Shown here: in pieces, positions 33,880 to 44,824 of the stretch
How positions within the stretch are numbered: position 1 is the stretch's first letter
How the letters are laid out: every line of letters begins with the position of its first letter
Assembly: GCF_030848805.1 (NCBI RefSeq)
Contig: NC_092361.1
Span: 10,311,928-10,375,927, forward strand
Direction: 5' to 3'
From: Temnothorax longispinosus
Taxonomy: Eukaryota; Arthropoda; Insecta; Hymenoptera; Formicidae
Length of the DNA stretch: 64,000 nucleotides
Notes under the pieces: generated by a model
Seen by the model: the letters and a program-made list of their open reading frames with translations, nothing else
What the model was told of the DNA's origin: nothing
Database searches by the model: none
Position numbers and translations under genes: made by a program

Positions 33880-35025
33880 AACTTTAAAAAAAAAATAAAA
33901 AAAGGCGCCAAGTACACGCAATGCATTTTGTAAAGGAGGGGTGTCAATAAGGCCGTTTTTGGACCACGTCAGAATCGCTCCAAACTGTGGTATTTTTTTC
34001 CTACCGATGTAGCTCACAACCTCCTAGAACCGTTTGCTGTCCGAGCAATTAGAGGCTGAGAACGGGCAACTTGAAATCTCAAAAATCAATGGAGTTTTTC
34101 ACATGGTGGTAGTGCCGGTCTGTGTTACCTAACTCAACCGAAGTGACATATATTTCTATACACGCCCGAATGGACGTGGGCTAAATTATGGTCGTGAAGG
34201 AGACACTTTATTTATACTTACTCAGAGAATATTTGTATTTCACAGAGTCGAAAAGAAAAATGTACGTTCAGCGTATATAATTATCAAACATTAGTAATAA
34301 AAAGCGTTTCGCAGTATGCGGCAATCATCTGCTGGAAGCAGGAACGTCCAAATGCCTTTATAAGGCGGTGACTTGTTCATACGTGTGAATGCCGACGTCC
34401 ATCATGGCCGTCCTTCTTTGCCGTGTCCGCTACGTTGAAATATGTGGGCCAGAGATGCCTGGGTAGAATTATTCTTCCGTCGAAAGATCGATAACTTGCT
34501 GTTACGTGCGAGCGAACGAAAGAATACGCGTATTACATAATTACAATGCGCTTGAACTCGCAACGACTTGACTTCGGTTTCGAATTGAATGTTCCAGAGA
34601 ATCGGAAAATACGCGTGACTTGCAACTAAGATGCCTCACTGTCCGAAAAATCTGGAATGGCCGCACACCATCACGTGATGCACGTGTAACCCGAAACTAG
34701 TGCGCCCTGTTACCAGCGCATACACTCGAAACTAGTTACTAGACTTGCACGACCTGTCATCTAGGGTGTGTTTACGGAACTCAATGATTCGATCCTTCAT
34801 GCACTAGATGGCTGTAGCCATTTCTCTGTGTTACCAAATTCAAAAATATGCAGTATTTCTAACAATTTCAAAAAAGTGAAATCTTTAAATTGCGCTAATT
34901 GCAAAGAGAATATATATATTGTTTTAAAAAATAATTATTGTGCAACTACTTTTAAAAAATAAAATCCAAGTGGTATGTATCTTTGTGTTCCCATTCAAGG
35001 GTCTTCCTATTCCAACCCAAGTGTT
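33880..35025 (-). repeat. Dispersed repeat, copy B, with about 0.7 kb insertion
   Basis: Both ends match 7205-7545 in reverse complement (GGCGCCAAGTACACGC near 33903; CCTAACTCAACCGAAGTGAC near 34128; CTTCCTATTCCAACCCAAGTG near 35003). The block of roughly 34165-34865 has no counterpart in copy A. It contains a minus-strand TATAAA at about 34357-34363, so it may be a solo LTR. Confidence 0.5.
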
Positions 35026-35508
35026 GACTGGATTTCTTTTTGCCGAGAAGTAAATATAATTTAATATACTTAATACAATGAATATGTTCAATAGATATAT
35101 ATTTATAGAATTTGTTATGTTGATTTGTTATAATAGGTTTGCATGTATTGGGCCCAAACCGATTCATCATACTCGCGCTAAGGAAGATAACTGCTAGGTT
35201 AAAAAATAATTTTCGCTTTTAGATTTCGACACATTATACACATTCAAATGTGAGGACTTGGTTGGCAGGTGTGACAGAGTGTGCATGCGTGTGCTGTATG
35301 TCGAGAATTTTAAGAGCGGTTTGTTGGAAAGAGGAGTGGAAACATGGCAGTGGTGTGTTTTTTGGGTAGCGGAGAGTGTGTGTGTCGCGCGGCAGGGTTA
35401 GAGTAGGGTAGAGTGGAGGCGCCACGCGTGGAAAGACGGAATTTGCGGTGAGAAAGGGAGTAGGTTAGGTTTAAGAGCGAGAAAGAGAGAGACAACAGGC
35501 GGAGCGAG

Positions 35509-36308
35509 ATGGAAGGGATTGTGCCGAGTTTACTCGACGATAGATGCGACTCGTTGGAAGGAGAAGCCGCGGCCAATACTAGGCCAATCACTCGACGTAG
35601 TAGATAGGGATATCGTAATGGGAGGTAAAGAGGAGGATGAGGAAGGGAATAGTTTGGAAACCCCGGTTACTAGATTCTTGTCTAAAAAGGGGTAGGTAAG
35701 AGAGGGAGGAGATCAAACAGGGAAAGGTTGGAGAGGGAGAAGGGTATCTCCAAGGGGTACATAGAGAAATGGTTAGGCCAGGGAGAAGGGGGTAGATATA
35801 TGACGCGAGGAGTTAGAAGGAAGAGAAAGACAGTATCAGAGGGGGATGGCAGTGACCGAGAAGAGACTGACTCCGACTTGGGGTCGGTTTTTGAATTTGA
35901 AGGAGCATGGATGGACAGAATGAACAGACAAGAAAGCATTATTGCAGAGCTGCAAAAATTCTGGGGGGGGGGGGTAAAAGAGGAGGTGGCAAAGCTGAAG
36001 AGAGAGACAGTAAAGGAGATTGAGAAACTGGAGAAAAAGATAAAGATGGAAAGAGATGAGTTAAAAAAGAGGAGATGAAAAGGAAGGAGACAAAGTGGGA
36101 AGAAGAGAGGAAGCTGCTTTGGGAGAAGATTCTCAAACTGGAGAATGGTGAGACTAGAGAAAAGGAAATGGAGGTGGTGGAAGGGGGAAAAGAGGATGAA
36201 AAATCTCATTCCTGGAGTGAGATAGTAAGGAGAGGAAAGAAGACGAAGACAGGAGTAAAGGAAACAGCTTTGGAAGCCAAAGTGCAGGAGCTATTGGATT
36301 GGAAATAG
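35509..36308 (+). pseudogene. LINE ORF1, coiled-coil RNA-binding-type protein
   Basis: ATG at 35509 opens a frame that is soon interrupted. Further frames (35728-36078 and 36075-36308) encode a Lys/Glu-rich coiled coil (KLKRETVKEIEKLEKKIKM) and continue to WSEIVRRGKK. A run of ten G at 35963-35972 is a likely frameshift site. ORF1 proteins of this type package LINE RNA; no zinc knuckle is visible. Confidence 0.6.
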
Positions 36309-36639
36309 GAGAATCAGGAGTAGAAAAAAAAGAAAAGTTTGAAGATCAGCGGCCTAAAGTGGGACGGTAGAAATCCGCTGCAAAAAGCAAAGAAGTTTCT
36401 CCAGGAGAAGTTAGTCTGGGCCATTTGGTCGAGGACGCTTGGTGTAAAGGAAAGTCAAGAGAAGGGGGGAGACTGGGGGTTCAAATAAAGGACCTGGCAG
36501 CAAAGATGGAGATACTAAGAAGAAAGGAGTTAGGGAAGGAGCCGATTTTCATGGATGAGTTGCTATCCAAGGAGGAAAAGGAAATTCAATGAAGACTGAG
36601 AGTCATTGCGAGGGTAGTCAAAGGATGGGGGGAGCACAC

Positions 36640-39532
36640 CAATGTCAGATTCAGGAGAGTCTTTTTGGTGGATAGATGGTTCAGTTAGAGACAGATTGAG
36701 AGAAAAGAACATGTCTCGCTGTTGGAGCAAACGGAGGAGAAATTTTGGAGTAAGGGGAGAAGAGCAGAAGAAGGAAACGCCCGAAACGTCGCGGCAGAGA
36801 CCGCGGGATCCGAGAAGCCCGAGTTCCGACAAGGTTAGGGGCAAAATTAAGATAGGGTTCTGGAATGTAGCCGGGCTTAAGGGAAAAGGTGTGGACTTTT
36901 GGGAGTTTATAAAACAGCTGGACTTTGTTAGTATGGTGGAGACGTGGATAAGGGAGGATGAGGGGGAAGTTTGGATAAAGAATCTACTTTCTGAGTTCGA
37001 CTGGCACGTGCAATATGCGGTGAGAGAGCAGAGCAAAGGTAAGGGAAGTGGGGGAATAATTGTAGGAAACAGAAAAGGTGTAATAATGACGGAGGAGGTC
37101 GACGACGGTAGGAGAGGCTTGGTGAAGTGGAAGGGACGAGGAGGTGGTCACAAGTGGTCAATTAGTACGGTCTACGCTAAGAATGGTCCCAAGGAATTTG
37201 AGGAAGACATAGCTAGCCCGGAGCAGCAACGTCCGGAAGAGCTGATGATAATTGGAGGGGACTTTAACGTCTGGACTGGAGAAGAAGAAGGGGTGTACAG
37301 GGATGGGGTAGTAGAAGGAAGAAGGTCTAAGGACAAAAAGGTCAGCAAGAAGGAAGTGTGTTTGTTAGAATGGGTAGAGGAAGGGGGATGGTGTCTGGCC
37401 AATGGTACAAGGCAGGGAGATGAAGAGGATTCACGTACGTAGGGGCGAGAGGGGCGTCGGTTATAGATTATTTGTTAGTTAACACAGAGGGGTAGAACTT
37501 GCTAGAGGAGTTTGAAGTCAAGAGTAGGATAGAATCAGACCATATGCCTCTGGTGAGTGTATGGACGGCGAAAGAAGGCCTGAAGGAGGAGGGAAGAAAG
37601 GAGGAAAAAAGACAGGTTGAGAGGATAATACAGTGCTGGGACGAGGAGAGCCCAAGAATCTTTACTGGAAGAACGGAGAAGATTAGTTTGTCTGAAGGGG
37701 GTTTGCTGGAGAAATGGGAGGAACTAAGAGGCAAGGTGGGAAAGGCGGTAGTAGAGAAGAAGGTCAGATGAAGAGAAAGGAAACTAGGTTACAAGAAATG
37801 GTGGGACAGAGAGTGCACCAGAAAGAAAAGAAAGCTAAAGAGGTGGAGGATAGAGGGTGGAAGCAAGGAAGCGGTGTTGCAGGTAAAAAGGGAGTTAGTG
37901 GAGCTCTGTGAGAAGAAGAAAGAAGAGTGGAGTAAAAGGGAAATGGAGGAGTCAAATGGAATTAGGACGGAGACAGAAGTTTGGAAATATATCAACAAGA
38001 AAAGGAAGGTCAGAGACAAGGTGAGTGAAGAGATATCCATGGAGAGTTGGAGGCAGCATTTTATGGGTGTGTTAGAGGGGACAGATGAAAGGATCTTAGG
38101 GGAGGAAAGGAGAGGAGGTGACGATGAGGAGGACCTCACGGACGAAGAAATTGAAAAACAGATAAGGAGATTAAGGAGGGGGAAAGCGGCGGAGCCGGAT
38201 GGCATAAGGAATGAGGCTTGGAAGTTCTGCAGAGGACAGGTGAGAGAAAGGCTGACGGAGGTGATCAAGGGGGTGTGGAGAGGTGAAGGTTGGCCGGATT
38301 TGTGGAAAGAGGGTGTAATCTCCCCGCTGTATAAAAAGGGGGATAAACAATCCCCCGCTAATTACAGGGGAATTACTCTACTAAGTGCGGCCTATAAGAT
38401 CTATGCGGCGGTGCTGGCGGAGAGATTGATGGAGGATGTGGTGGAGAAGCGGATTCTTCCGGAGACCCAGGCTAGCTTCTGGAAGGGAAGAGGTGTAATG
38501 AATAACATCTTCATCCTGAACCACCTGGTCGACAGGAAGCTGAATGGAGCGGGAAAAAAGGTGAATGCCTTCTTTATTGATTTAAAGGGGGCCTTTGACA
38601 GGGTGGACAGGAGTGTGTTATAAAGGGTGATGGAGGAGAGAAGGGTAAGGAGAGGTCTAACGGAGAGAGTGAAACAAATCTACCAGGAGACTCGTAACAG
38701 GGTTAGGGTGGGGGACGGGGAGTCAAGCTCCTTTTGGACGACAAAGGGAGTGAGACAATTGTCCTTAAGGATGTCCTTTGAGCCCGCTGCTGTTCTCCAT
38801 CTTTATATCAGATCTGGAGGAGATGGCCGGGGTGTTGGTAGGAGAATTGGACAGGGGAGGATTTGGACACTGGCCTACGCGGATGATATCGTTCTGCTGG
38901 CCAGAGAGGAGGAGGCGCTAGAGGAGATGATTAAGAGGCTGGAGAAGTACTTGGGGAAGAGGAAGCTGGAATTGAACGTGGGAAAATCAAAGATCCTGAA
39001 ATTCAGAAGGGGAGGTGGTGTAGCAAGAGAGAAAGGCTGGTACTGGAAACGCCGGAAGATTCAAGAGGTGAAGGAGTTTGAATACTTGGGCTTCATACTG
39101 CAGAGGAATGGAGGTCATACAAAGCATATTAGGGAGAGGGTAAGAAGAGCAACGTTAGTGATGAAGAAGACATGGAAGTTGGGGAAAAGGAAGTTTGCAA
39201 ACAATTGGGGGAGAAGGATGATGTTGTTCGATAGTTTAGTAGGTAGCGTGATGGTATATGGGGCAGAAGTGTAGGGTTGGTTAAAGCATAGTAACGTGGA
39301 AGGGGTGGAGGCACGGTATTTGAGATGGTCACTGGGCCTGGAGAGATGCACACCAGGTTATGTGGTCCTGGCGGAAACCAAAAGGGACAAGATAAGGATA
39401 AGGACGGCCAAGCTGGCGGTGAATTTTGAAGAAAAGGCAAGACAAGGATATGGACGGAGAAGATGGGTGGTGAAATGTATTAAGAAAAGAGAGGGAAGAA
39501 GAACATTGGAATTAAACGATGGTAGTATTTAA
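36640..39532 (+). pseudogene. LINE ORF2, APE endonuclease and reverse transcriptase
   Basis: The endonuclease region has KIGFWNVAGL (36850), SMVETWI (catalytic Glu) and IGGDFNVW. The reverse transcriptase has NYRGITLLSAAYKIYAAVLA, AFFIDLKGAFDRVDR (motif A) and LAYADDIVLLA (motif C, 38875-38905). After RT comes a region ending RYLRWSLGLERCTPGYV. Breaks: stop at 37440, shifts near 37500-37900, stop at 38621-38623, a 10-nt insertion near 38758-38768, and a stop at 39274. Nicking plus target-primed reverse transcription would be its role; this copy is dead. Confidence 0.85.
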
Positions 39533-39794
39533 CAATGAGAGACCATGGTGTTACGCGCAAACGCGATATGTATTTTTAGGTTAAAACTGACTGACAGCGT
39601 GTTGTCCGCGTGTTAAAAGGGAATTTAATTTGAAAAGTAACAAATATATAATACAAAATAGAATAAGAACATGCAATTATATAAACAATTTAATGCCGTC
39701 CTAAACAGCTGAGAATCAGGATAGTATGATTTCAATTTTTATATGGTTTAAAGCAATACAAATTTTCTTATTGAAAACTAAATGAACACATAAA

Positions 39795-40575
39795 CACCGT
39801 TTACTTGGACACGGTCCATTTGGACACTGTACATTTGGACACGATCAATTGGACACGGTTCGTTGGGACACCGTTTATTTGGACACGGGACATCTGGACA
39901 CCGTAAAAACGCGGCCTATGCAGTTGGATACCAAAATGCGCGGTTTGTGCAGTTGGACACCGAAATGTGCTGCATGTGCAGTTGGACACGGAAATGCGCA
40001 ACCTGTGCAGTTGGACACCGAAATACGCGACCTGTGCAGTTTGACATCGAAATGCGCGACCTGTGCAGTTGGACACCAGAATGCGCGATCTGTACAAATG
40101 TTTTCAATATATGTATATAATACACGTGGAAAGTTGTAAACCTATGTAAGCATCTCGTTTTGCGTGTAAAGGATCCACCCCCCTGCAGAGAGCTCCACCT
40201 CCAAAAAAAACTAACCTAACCCAACCCAATTGTGTGGAAGGTTCGCGCATTTCGGTGTCCCACTGCACAGATCGCGTATTTCAGTGTCCAACTGCACAGG
40301 CCGTGCATTTCGGTGTCCAACTGCACAGGTTGCGCCTTTTGGTCTCCAACTGCACAGATCGTGCATTTTGGTGTCCAACTGCACAGGCCGCATATTTTAC
40401 GGTGTCCAGATGAGCCGTGTCCAAACAAACTGTGTCAAAATAAACTGTGTCCAAACAAATTGTGTCCAATTGATTATGTCCAAATAAACTGTGTCCAAAT
40501 GAACCGTGTCCAAATAAACGGTGTCCAATTGATCGTGTCCAAATAAATGGTGTCCAAATGTACCGTGTCCATATA
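39795..40575. repeat. Compound foldback made of two tandem repeat types
   Basis: The left arm has about seven 15-16-bp units (TTGGACACGGTCCAT type), then six about 30-bp units (GCAGTTGGACACCGAAATGC type). The right arm (40250-40575) has the same two arrays inverted and in reverse order, with more short units (about 13). The centre (40096-40249) contains a fragment of the 20693 MITE (TGGAAAGTTGTAAACC). The open frames over it are repeats read in phase and have no protein similarity. Confidence 0.8.
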
Positions 40576-40689
40576 TTGCAGACACAATATGATTAAGATT
40601 AAGTAATTTAAAAAGATTATTTAAGAATGTTAAATCAGGCAAAAAACGCAATCGTCTTAAATTAAAAAAAAAAAACGTATTATTACTCA

Positions 40690-41105
40690 GATAGCACAGG
40701 ATATCCTGTGGATGTCCGTTTTATGTCCATTTCTTGTCGGGATATCCATAGACCTTATAAAGATATCCATAGGATATACATTTGTGGACACTCTAGGAAT
40801 ATCCCAAAATGGACAAGTTTGTATATCCATATGCTATCCTTCTATGCCAACGCCATCTGCATGTAATTCCAATCCTGATCTCTTTCTGTTTCCTTTTGTG
40901 GCCGGGATCTCACGTCAATCACGTCGAAAATTATACGTTATTTCCCACACAGCAAGCTATATCTGAGATATAGCCAGATATCTTTATGCTTACAATTTCA
41001 AGTGAAATCTGAGATCTTATTTTCATATATTTATAGAATATCTGCAGGACATCATTACTCGATATCACATTATATCTTTGAAAAAGACATCTCTGCAACA
41101 TTTGC
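40690..41105. repeat. GGATATCC-rich and CACACAGC repeat region
   Basis: GATATCC variants recur about every 20-30 bp (40697-40850). CCCACACAGCAAGCTATATC at about 40947 looks like a MITE terminus. The sequence ATATTTCGCTGTGTGGG at 45552-45568 is its inverted counterpart. Confidence 0.45.
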
Positions 41106-41202
41106 ATTCAAATATATGGCCGATTCATAGTTAGCTCGGTAATTATGCATAAAAAGACCCGCCAATGACCTTGGCCTTGACATATGTTATCAAGGTCACC
41201 CT

Positions 41203-41373
41203 CCTGGTAGGGGGGGGGCTCATGGTAGATATCTCAAGTTCCCGGAGCCTTCCCACACAGTGCCGAGAAGGACCCCCGGGGAGTACAGTATAGCGGGTTA
41301 CAGTCCCACATAACTGCCCTCTTCGACCCGGAGGAGGGGGTATCTGCGTGGATTTCTCCCCTGTCAACAAAAA
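41203..41373 (+). mobile_element. SINE-like insertion in the left arm
   Basis: 171 bp flanked by AAGGTCACCCT on both sides (41192-41202 and 41374-41384). The right arm lacks it. It ends in CAACAAAAAA. Direct duplications plus an A-run tail fit retroposition. There is no clear tRNA-like head. Confidence 0.65.
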
Positions 41374-41704
41374 AAGGTCACCCTGCCGAGTGACCTTCAA
41401 AAGTTTTTAGCCGGCGGTCGTTATTCGTTAAAAAGTTATTAACAAAAAAAGTTTGGAAAATATAGCAGCTATTTTTAGAAGGCATAAACGACTAATATTA
41501 CAATACGTTTTTTTTTTTAAGCAGAGAATACTTTATTTCGCTATTATTTCGCGAAAAAGTCGCTGCTTTACCAAAACACAACATTTAAAGCAGTAAATTG
41601 TTGATAAATTGTATATTGAATATATGTGAGTATTGGAAAGCATTAATAACTAATATATATGTCGAAATAGTTCACGCATATACTTTCCACGCGAGGCGAG
41701 TTGT

Positions 41705-41845
41705 CACATGGGTCCGTGGCGCGCTTTACAAGCTCGTTTAAGTAGAGGTGGTATTAAACAAGATAAGTTAGTTGATCATCTGTGTGAATATTTGTGGCGA
41801 TATACAATAAACGAACTTGTAAAGCACGCCACGAACCCATGTGGC
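41705..41845 (+). pseudogene. Transposase-like C-terminal fragment at the foldback centre
   Basis: The loop encodes WRALQARLSRGGIKQDKL followed by VDHLCEYLWR, 40-odd residues. The pattern (basic strand, then Leu-rich helix ending YLWR) resembles the C-terminal region of IS1595/Merlin-type transposases. It would be a relic of the parent gene between the arms. Both ends are cut by inverted-repeat DNA (TTGTCACATGGGT / ACCCATGTGGCA). Confidence 0.3.
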
Positions 41846-42318
41846 ACCTCGTTTCGCGTCGAAAGTGTATGCGTGAACTATTTCGAAATATATATTAGTC
41901 ATTTATGTCTTCCAATACTCATATATATTCAATATACAATTTATCAACAATTTACTGCTTTAAATGTTGTGTTTTGGTAAAGCAGCGACTTTTTCGCGAA
42001 ATAAAATATTCTCTGTTTTAACAAAAAGACTTCAATTTATCAACAATTTACTGCTTTAAATGTTGTGTTTTGGTAAAGCAGTGACTTTTTCGCAAAATAA
42101 AGTATTCTCTGCTTTAAAAAAAACTAGTCGTTTATGCCTTCCAATACTGAAAATAGCTGCTATATTTTCCAAACTTTTTTTGTTAATAACTTTTTAACGA
42201 ATAACGGCCGCCGGCTAAAAACTTCTGAAGGCCACTCATGAGGGTGACCTTGACAACATATGTCAAGGTCCAGGTCATTGGCGGGTGGGGTCTTTTTATG
42301 TATAATTACCGTTAGCTC

Positions 42319-44478
42319 TTATATTTTATAAAAATCAACCCAAGTTTATTCATAGCCAATAAAACAATCCGAGAGAACTTGGACGCCGTACCGATTCGTC
42401 CCGGTGAAAGCCACACGCCGCGAGGAAACTTAAAAAATTTTCATTTGGGCGGCGCCGGAGATAACAACCGCGGCGCGAAAGTAACTCGCCGCAAGGGGAC
42501 TTAGGAGATTTTCGCTCGGGCGAGCGCTAGTAACATGCGCTGCCGCGACGCGGCTACATGCGCCAGTAACTTTTTGTAAGCAAAAATTCTTACGCACTAG
42601 GATAAAAGACGAGCCTGTGAGATACTTGGCTCTAATATTTTTCATGATACCTCCGAGATATCATATAGTACAGAGATGGCAAAATGCAAAATATTGGAAT
42701 AGTATCGAAGCATAATTTTGAATTTGTTGCAAATTCTTATGAAAAGAACTTCTTTTATATTTGAAAAAGGACTCAGAATTGGTGACATAAAAATGAATTT
42801 CTTATGAACTCTTAAGAATTATTTTAGAACAGAAAATAAATACGGAAAAGAATTAATTTCATAAATCGAGAATTTAAAAAGAATTCTTCTTTTCTTCTTG
42901 CTATTTAGGTTGTATATAACATATCTGCTTTTAAATAAGGCATAGATATCCGACATATATGTTGTGACGACAACGACGATGTCCTCACGGTCTCGCCGGC
43001 CGTGAAGGAGCGCGCCGTCGCTTCTATTCACTAACGATCTTAAAAAAAATCAATCACAAGACTCAGAAACCCAGATGATAGCTCGACTAAATAATTTCTC
43101 GAAATATTGGGCGCCAGGTGCGATTCCTCGCACCACGATCCACAAGATCGCAATTCTCTCAGGTGTGAGTTTCTTCGGGTAATCGCGGTCGGAGGAGGAG
43201 AGGGAACGTAGCGCAGTTAACACACGCAAATAACAATAATACAAATATAATGTATTTGACAGAAAAGGTTACGTCAGGATAAATCAGCAAGTTGTTTCAG
43301 ACGGAATCGGTGAATTACAATCTTAGAGAGAAGATTACTTCAGAATAAATCGGCAGGTTTCTTTAAAATGAATCGGTGAATTACAATTTTTCTCTTGAAT
43401 GTTTTGCTGCGGAATGCGGAAACTACGAGATACAATAACGCGGAAATTAGCCTAAGGACGCAACTTATAGGACGCAGTTACACGACCGCAATACACAATA
43501 CGCGATTACACGAACACGATACGCGAGACGCAGTTACCCGAACGTAATACACCATACGCGATTACACGAACGCAAGACACAATACCTACGCGCGACGATT
43601 TTCCAACGGCCGAATAACCATCCGCGACGTCTCGCGAATGGTCCCAAAATAGCTAGACGCGGGCCTCCCGCGAAAAGCCCCAAAGGTCCAAGACAGGTGC
43701 CTCACGCCCCGGGACGTGATTGCGCGAAAATTACTCCCCCGTTCTGCGACAATACGGTCCACCTCGGCGCGAAGGACATCTCGCTACATTACCCATCACG
43801 CGGTTACACAAAACGCTATTACACGAAACGCTAAGACACGACGAAAACTACAACAAATCACACGGTGACTGTCGGCCGCGTGCGAATTTTTCGGGCAGGG
43901 CGATCCCATATTACTCTGTTGGCCGAGCCCTCCGTCAGTATTCCATTTAATAATTACTTGCTCGGTAATACTCATCTGCACAAACGCGATGCTACAAAAT
44001 ACTTCGCGACACAGTACGCGATTCTATAAGCATGCTTCCCGCGACTCTACGCGACTCTCGGAAGGGCCCCGGCCGTCAGAACGATCTTACTTGCACCCAA
44101 ACGTGGGTTACGAAGTGCTCGAGTAGTGGCCTTACAAATTCCGTAAGCTCGGCTGCCGGTCCTCTCGGGATGTTGTCTCTCGCCACGCCGACACGACAGT
44201 GACGATCCTCTAGCCCGGCGGGATCACGTCGGGCCCGCGCCTGCGCACGCCGTGCTTGCAAGCCCTCCCTGCCGATCAGCCCTATGCAAGCCGAGCGCCC
44301 CCCGCTTCCGTCAGCGCCCCTCGTGGCTTCCTCGCTCGCCGGCGGCAGGTTTGAAAAGCCTATTCTCGAGTCCGGCTGACCGGGCCGCGACTCTGGTGCC
44401 GGTGTACGACGGCCAGGCTGGCCAGGCTATGGCTCCGTCGACCGGTAGGCAATGCTCCGTGGCATTTCGCCGTTATAC
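42319..44478. other. Non-coding, probably intron of the RNF11 homologue with repeat debris
   Basis: Contains a semi-repeated GCGGCGC segment (42445-42560), a two-copy 65-bp repeat (43262-43395, GAATCGGTGAATTACAAT), and many CGATTACACGAACGC-like short repeats (43480-43600). The minus-strand TGGCGCCCAA at 43107-43116 resembles a retroelement primer-binding site. No RING-domain exon was found. Confidence 0.4.
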
Positions 44479-44761
44479 GCTTCGCAATCCTCACTTGTTG
44501 CTCCTCCTCGCTCAAGCCGGCCGAGCCGGTGCTCTGCACCAGATTGACTCCAATCCCATGGCCGATGTTCAAGTTGGTGGACTGCAAATGACGTTCCCTC
44601 GTGGCGATCGACGGGTAATAAGCCGCTTGGTTGTAGGGGATCGGCGGCCCGAGGCCCTCCTGCGAGGATCCGCTCGCGGACACGTTGGGCTCGGGATTGT
44701 TGCTCAGGAGGGTGGTATTGTCCTGTTGGTTGCCAGCGGTGCGCTTCAAACAGTTGCCCAT
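44479..44761 (-). CDS. RNF11: RNF11 homologue, first coding exon
   Basis: Starts MGNCLKRTAG at ATG 44761. MGNCLK is the conserved N-terminus of RNF11, with Gly2 and Cys4 as the myristoylation and palmitoylation sites that bring it to endosomal membranes. A PPIPYNQ segment sits where mammals have the PPxY motif that binds WW-domain E3 ligases; it does not match PPxY strictly. The exon ends in SEEEQQVRIAKR, which in the family leads to a C-terminal RING-H2 domain. A donor (AAGC|GTATAA) at 44478 gives the expected phase, whereas reading on gives unrelated sequence. The RING exon is not in the window, so it must lie beyond repeat-filled introns or outside the window. RNF11 is an E3 ligase adaptor in ubiquitin signalling. 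A (GA)n tract lies just upstream on the coding strand. Confidence 0.85.
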
Positions 44762-44763
44762 GG

Positions 44764-44824
44764 TTCTCTCTCTCTCTCTCTATCTCTCTTCCTTTCTCTC
44801 TCCCTCACTTTCTCTGTCTCTCAC
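44764..44824. repeat. CT-rich microsatellite in the RNF11 5' leader
   Basis: CT dinucleotides with TATCT and CCTTT interruptions, ending three bases from the start codon; GA-rich on the transcript strand. Confidence 0.85.

Larger units (their letters stand above)
35250..39545 (+). mobile_element. APE-type non-LTR retrotransposon (LINE), inactivated
   Basis: A strongly purine-rich strand codes for a coiled-coil ORF1 and an endonuclease-reverse transcriptase ORF2 with several frameshifts and stops. The order, APE endonuclease then YADD reverse transcriptase with no RNase H seen, fits the Jockey/R1/LOA range of insect LINEs. Exact ends are not defined: no poly(A) or target duplication was identified. 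Confidence 0.85.
41138..42310. mobile_element. 1173-bp foldback element with 8-bp target duplication
   Basis: Begins GGTAATTATGCATAAAAAGA and ends TCTTTTTATGTATAATTACC. GTTAGCTC flanks both sides (41130-41137 and 42311-42318). Each arm is about 400 bp and includes the CTTGACAACATATG motif, GCCGGCGG and a GCAGAGAATACTTTATTTCG-type repeat (duplicated in the right arm). An 8-bp duplication with GG ends suits the Merlin superfamily; hAT and P also duplicate 8 bp. Confidence 0.8.

Noticed and set aside
35310..37402. Minus-strand Ser/Leu/Phe-rich frames opposite the LINE
   Set aside because: Shadows of the purine-rich LINE coding strand.
39849..40546. Several 70-104-codon frames with repeated QLDTEMRDLCS-like peptides
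   Set aside because: They are the tandem DNA repeats read in phase, and equivalent frames exist on both strands.
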